This document shows, piece by piece, positions 5,060 to 5,116 of a DNA stretch of 5,116 bases. Below the pieces are notes generated by a model, which ran no database searches, was not told the DNA's origin, and saw only the letters and a program-made list of their open reading frames with translations. Position numbers and translations under genes: made by a program. Position 1 is the stretch's first letter, and the number at the start of each line of letters is the position of its first letter. The DNA is from Candidatus Peregrinibacteria bacterium. GTDB taxonomy: Bacteria; Patescibacteriota; Gracilibacteria; UBA1369. The DNA lies in contig JADLFY010000001.1 of the NCBI GenBank assembly GCA_020849575.1, positions 1 to 5,116 of the forward strand, given 5' to 3'.

Positions 5060-5116
5060 TATTTCATCGTAGTCCCGCATGAAAAAATTTCGGAAATGCT
5101 GGATATCAATAATCAC
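5060..5116 (+). pseudogene. Continuation of the oxidoreductase frame after the in-frame TGA
   Basis: In the same frame as the upstream oxidoreductase, the 19 codons after the TGA read YFIVVPHEKISEMLDINNH, which looks like ordinary protein and fits this family, where a VPxExIxELL-like segment is expected at about this place. The other two forward frames give less plausible peptides. The gene therefore appears interrupted by a nonsense codon (mutation or sequence error) rather than ended. The rest of it lies beyond the window. Confidence 0.55.

Noticed and set aside
4544..5116. Genetic code with TGA read as Gly or Trp
   Set aside because: valS, the RNB gene and the unknown gene contain no in-frame TGA over more than 1,100 codons while using GGN and TGG freely. 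A single TGA is better explained by mutation or error.
5057..5116. Selenocysteine at the TGA
   Set aside because: No reason for Sec at this position in a DAO-type flavoenzyme, and no clear SECIS hairpin is visible directly after the codon.

Overview
The window looks like a piece of a bacterial chromosome. It holds four protein genes and an unusually long non-coding stretch of about 1.1 kb. The bacterial assignment rests on the C-terminal half of a bacterial-type valyl-tRNA synthetase. Compact gene packing and start codons without a clear Shine-Dalgarno sequence would fit a small-genome lineage such as Patescibacteria/CPR, but nothing here proves that.

Left part (1-2624): the 3' end of valS on the plus strand converges on a minus-strand gene for an RNase II/R-family (RNB) exoribonuclease. 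Their stop codons interlock in one TTAA. The RNB protein has the full catalytic aspartate set. It lacks the usual cold-shock and S1 RNA-binding domains and ends instead in two predicted double-stranded-RNA-binding domains, which is an uncommon architecture.

Middle (2625-3715): no convincing protein gene, but dense secondary structure. The left half (about 2682-3172) behaves like an independent minus-strand RNA gene. It has a promoter-like element, a 13-bp stem that needs G-U pairs only on the minus strand, A-rich loops, and a Rho-independent terminator with a UCCG tetraloop. The terminator lies just upstream of a good promoter for the RNB gene. The right half (about 3285-3606) is also full of hairpins, but its strand is not settled. 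It could be a second RNA or the 5' part of one RNA of about 900 nt. I could not match either half to tmRNA, RNase P RNA, SRP RNA, 6S RNA, a group I or group II intron, or a T-box.

Right part (3608-5116): an AT-rich, palindrome-rich region precedes a 256-residue protein of unknown function whose acidic C-terminus (DDIPY) closely resembles the partner-binding tip of bacterial SSB. After a short gap with its own promoter comes the start of a DadA/DAO-type FAD-dependent oxidoreductase. It is interrupted by an in-frame TGA at 5057-5059, after which the same frame still reads like protein to the window edge.

The parts most worth following are the unidentified structured RNA region next to an RNase that carries dsRNA-binding domains, the SSB-like tail on the unknown protein, and the in-frame TGA. 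Any functional link between the RNA and the RNase is inference from adjacency only.
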